This document shows, piece by piece, positions 15,281 through 15,785 of a stretch of 15,785 nt of DNA. Positions within the stretch are counted from its first letter, which is position 1. Each line of letters opens with the position of its first letter. The notes below the pieces were generated by a model. That model had not been told where the DNA came from, did no database searches, and worked only from the letters and a program-made list of their open reading frames with translations. Origin of the DNA: JBDKJS01 sp039806065 (GTDB lineage: Bacteria > Bacteroidota > Bacteroidia > AKYH767-A > 2013-40CM-41-45); the NCBI GenBank assembly GCA_039806065.1, contig JBDKJS010000015.1, positions 1-15,785 of the forward strand, given 5' to 3'. The position numbers and the translations under genes were made by a program.

Positions 15281-15785
15281 ATGGAAACACAAAGTGAGAA
15301 TAAAAACAAAAGCGCACTATTGATAATATTGCTGCTAGCATCAGTAGGTTTAAACATTTACCAATGGCAAAACAAAACCAACACTGTTACACAGTATGAT
15401 CAACGAATAGACACCCTAGAAACTGAGAAGATCAATGTAGAGCAAGAATTAAGTGAGGCCAAATCAGAGATTATAAAATACAAAGGTATTAACGCCTCGC
15501 TTGATAGTGCCGTTGCGGAATATGAAAGAAAAATTGCTGATCAGGAGAAGGCTATAGCCGGTATAAGAGGCAAGGAGCGGAATGCTACTGAGTTAAATAA
15601 AAAACTTAAGGACCAATTGGCGGTATTACAAACGCTTCGCGATGAGTACCTGGGAAGGATAGATAGTTTGTTAGTAATGAATCAAAAATTAAAAGGAGAA
15701 AACCAACAGTTAACCAGTACGGTTGAAACGCTTTCAAAAAATTTAGAAACTACTGTTAGCACAGCATCCGCATTGAAGAGTGAAT
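15281..15785 (+). CDS. Membrane-anchored coiled-coil protein (partial, C-terminus off the right edge)
   Basis: ATG at 15281 opens 168 codons without a stop up to the window end. A short polar start (METQSENKNK) is followed by one membrane segment (about 11-27, SALLIILLLASVGLNIY), then a long Glu/Lys/Gln-rich region with leucine/isoleucine heptads (for example QRIDTLETEKINVEQEL, LNKKLKDQLAVLQTLRDEYL, IDSLLVMNQKLKGENQQL), a predicted coiled coil on the far side of the membrane. A similar single-pass coiled-coil protein occurs in relatives and is uncharacterised. No enzymatic motif is visible in this part. It diverges from rnr across 172 bp (15109-15280), which contain the perfect palindrome gtttataaac at 15261-15270 and a tgcac/gtgca hairpin at 15125-15140 but no exact TAnnTTTG. 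Confidence 0.82.
   Translation, partial: METQSENKNKSALLIILLLASVGLNIYQWQNKTNTVTQYDQRIDTLETEKINVEQELSEAKSEIIKYKGINASLDSAVAEYERKIADQEKAIAGIRGKERNATELNKKLKDQLAVLQTLRDEYLGRIDSLLVMNQKLKGENQQLTSTVETLSKNLETTVSTASALKSE

Noticed and set aside
1..15785. CRISPR array, tRNA/rRNA genes, insertion sequences, prophage or defence system
   Set aside because: No spaced direct repeats, transposase or integrase motifs, tRNA-like cloverleaf or rRNA sequence were seen. The exonuclease and ABC protein look like housekeeping-type families, not a defence island.

Overview
The window reads as a chromosome segment of an AT-rich member of the Bacteroidota, probably the Chitinophagales/Sphingobacteriia side. The main clues are a large secreted protein ending in a type IX secretion system type-A sorting domain, absence of purine-rich Shine-Dalgarno sequences before the starts, several TAnnTTTG promoter elements, and housekeeping proteins (LipB, RNase R, HemA) of Bacteroidota type. 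No rRNA, tRNA, CRISPR array, transposase or phage gene was seen.

Layout. 1-398 (minus): N-terminal part of a WHy/LEA-14-type lipoprotein running off the left edge. 652-4457 (plus): tetrapyrrole operon hemA - hemCD (fused porphobilinogen deaminase and uroporphyrinogen-III synthase) - hemB, closed by a hairpin terminator that can also serve the converging genes. 4529-7642 (minus): a 897-residue T9SS cargo protein followed 45 bp downstream by a small exported EF-hand protein. 7664-8084: a 420 bp gap without a conventional gene. It holds a possible 20-codon hydrophobic mini-ORF with its own promoter-like sequence and a terminator-like hairpin, then two further fold-back elements. 8085-11837 (minus): a tight four-gene run of membrane-anchored serine hydrolase, conserved protein of unknown function, DEDDy 3'-5' exonuclease and double-ATPase ABC protein, with gaps of 3, 1 and 14 bp. 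11982-12716 (minus): lipB. 12844-15108 (minus): rnr. 15281-15785 (plus): start of a membrane-anchored coiled-coil protein running off the right edge.

How the genes work together. HemA reduces glutamyl-tRNA to glutamate-1-semialdehyde; HemB condenses two 5-aminolevulinates to porphobilinogen; HemCD polymerises four porphobilinogens and closes the ring to uroporphyrinogen III. The aminomutase HemL and the later steps are not in this window. LipB and RNase R are separate housekeeping functions. The T9SS protein and the EF-hand protein are both exported and may be co-transcribed. No shared task for the serine hydrolase/unknown/exonuclease/ABC run can be read from the sequence.

Most of the window is ordinary. 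The points most worth a second look are the mini-ORF and folded RNA-like elements in 7664-8084, the HemCD fusion, and the four-gene run containing an uncharacterised protein. Several starts were moved inward from the longest possible ORF on the basis of signal peptides, overlap with the upstream gene, or family start sites.
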